DNA of 64,000 nt from Arthrobacter oryzae. Lineage in GTDB: Bacteria; Actinomycetota; Actinomycetes; Actinomycetales; Micrococcaceae. Positions 63,799 to 64,000 of this stretch are shown one piece after another. The notes under the pieces were generated by a model. It was not told the DNA's origin and did no database searches. It worked only from the letters and a program-made list of their open reading frames with translations. The stretch is taken from the NCBI RefSeq assembly GCF_030718995.1, contig NZ_CP132204.1:3410001-3474000 (forward strand), read 5' to 3'. Within the stretch, counting starts at the first letter, position 1. Every line of letters begins with the position of its first letter. The position numbers and the translations under genes were made by a program.

Positions 63799-64000
63799 GT
63801 GCTTGAACGGATTTCCGGCTCCCTGCTGGACCCCGATGCTCTTTATGTGAGCAACGCCGAGCTGTTCGACGACCCGGCCCTCCGCGGGCTCAATCTCGTG
63901 ATGGGATTCACGGGCTTCGCGGACGCCGGCCATGTGGTCAAGCAGATTACTGCCGAACTGCTGGACACGCTGGACTCGCAGGTCGTGGCAGTCTTCGACG
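63799..64000 (+). CDS. PAC2-family protein, 3' end beyond the window
   Basis: Relative of proteasome assembly chaperone 2 (DUF75). From the GTG at 63799, with AAAGGAA 6 nt upstream, 67 residues are visible: VLERISGSLLDPDALY, then LRGLNLVMGFTGFADAGHVVKQIT, the typical PAC2 opening with its conserved GF.DAG pattern. An ATG at 63794 in another frame (MPCLNG) gives no family match. Many actinobacteria carry this gene; its partner and function there are not settled. Confidence 0.85.
   Translation, partial: MLERISGSLLDPDALYVSNAELFDDPALRGLNLVMGFTGFADAGHVVKQITAELLDTLDSQVVAVFD

Noticed and set aside
63662..63850. Start of the last gene at ATG 63794 or earlier in that frame
   Set aside because: That frame gives no family match, while the GTG at 63799 gives a PAC2 opening with a ribosome site.

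Overview
The window is about 64 kb of GC-rich chromosomal DNA from an actinobacterium, most likely Arthrobacter, Pseudarthrobacter or a close relative in the Micrococcaceae. The genus-level guess is an inference. It rests on the gene order mraZ-rsmH-ftsL-pbpB-murE-murF-mraY-murD-ftsW-murG-murC-ftsQ-ftsZ followed by pgeF-yggS-sepF-yggT-wag31, frequent GTG/TTG starts, a polyphosphate-type glucokinase, a glnA2-glnE pair plus a separate glnA1, and a MurE lacking the DNPR diaminopimelate signature, as expected for lysine-type peptidoglycan. No rRNA, tRNA, insertion sequence, prophage or CRISPR array was seen. The window looks like core genome with a few accessory genes.

Layout. 1-3.6 kb: a prenyl diphosphate synthase cut by the left edge, a lipoprotein, DNA polymerase IV and a DUF3040 membrane protein. 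3.5-23.3 kb: the division and cell-wall (dcw) cluster, starting at a promoter with three GTGGAG MraZ boxes and running with many 4-8 nt overlaps to ftsQ. ftsZ has its own upstream region, and sepF, yggT and wag31 follow. 23.4-32.5 kb: lspA-rluD, dnaE with an SDR gene starting directly after its stop, a flavin reductase, a small membrane protein, hisD and nrdR, the last preceded by two NrdR boxes 32 bp apart. 32.6-36.2 kb: ppgK and map on the minus strand, a 54-residue protein, a decayed yceI remnant, and panB.

36.4-46.4 kb is the nitrogen region: glnA2 and glnE adjacent, a VOC and a GNAT protein, a secreted metzincin-like protease with three SLH repeats, and glnA1 facing it. GlnE would adenylylate GlnA1, which carries the target Tyr motif; GlnA2 lacks it. 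46-49.5 kb: an RDD membrane protein, two small membrane proteins and lipB-lipA, which make and use octanoyl groups for lipoate. That cofactor is needed by the two-lipoyl E2 (sucB) at 58-60 kb, which lies next to lpdA (E3). 49.6-57.8 kb is more accessory: an atypical membrane kinase, a TIGR01777 epimerase, a tricorn-type protease, an OsmC-like protein, an orphan membrane-anchored protein and a VOC protein. 58-64 kb: sucB, lpdA, pepA and the start of a PAC2-family gene.

A pattern across the window is a TANNNT hexamer ending 6-7 nt before the start codon, with no Shine-Dalgarno sequence, at 13 genes. This is the layout of leaderless promoters. I did not find a clearly new multi-gene system. The best leads are the yceI decay, the 14-bp tandem repeat across the tricorn stop codon, the SLH-metzincin, the kinase with an altered catalytic loop, and the regulatory sites at mraZ, nrdR, ftsZ, yggT and glnA1.
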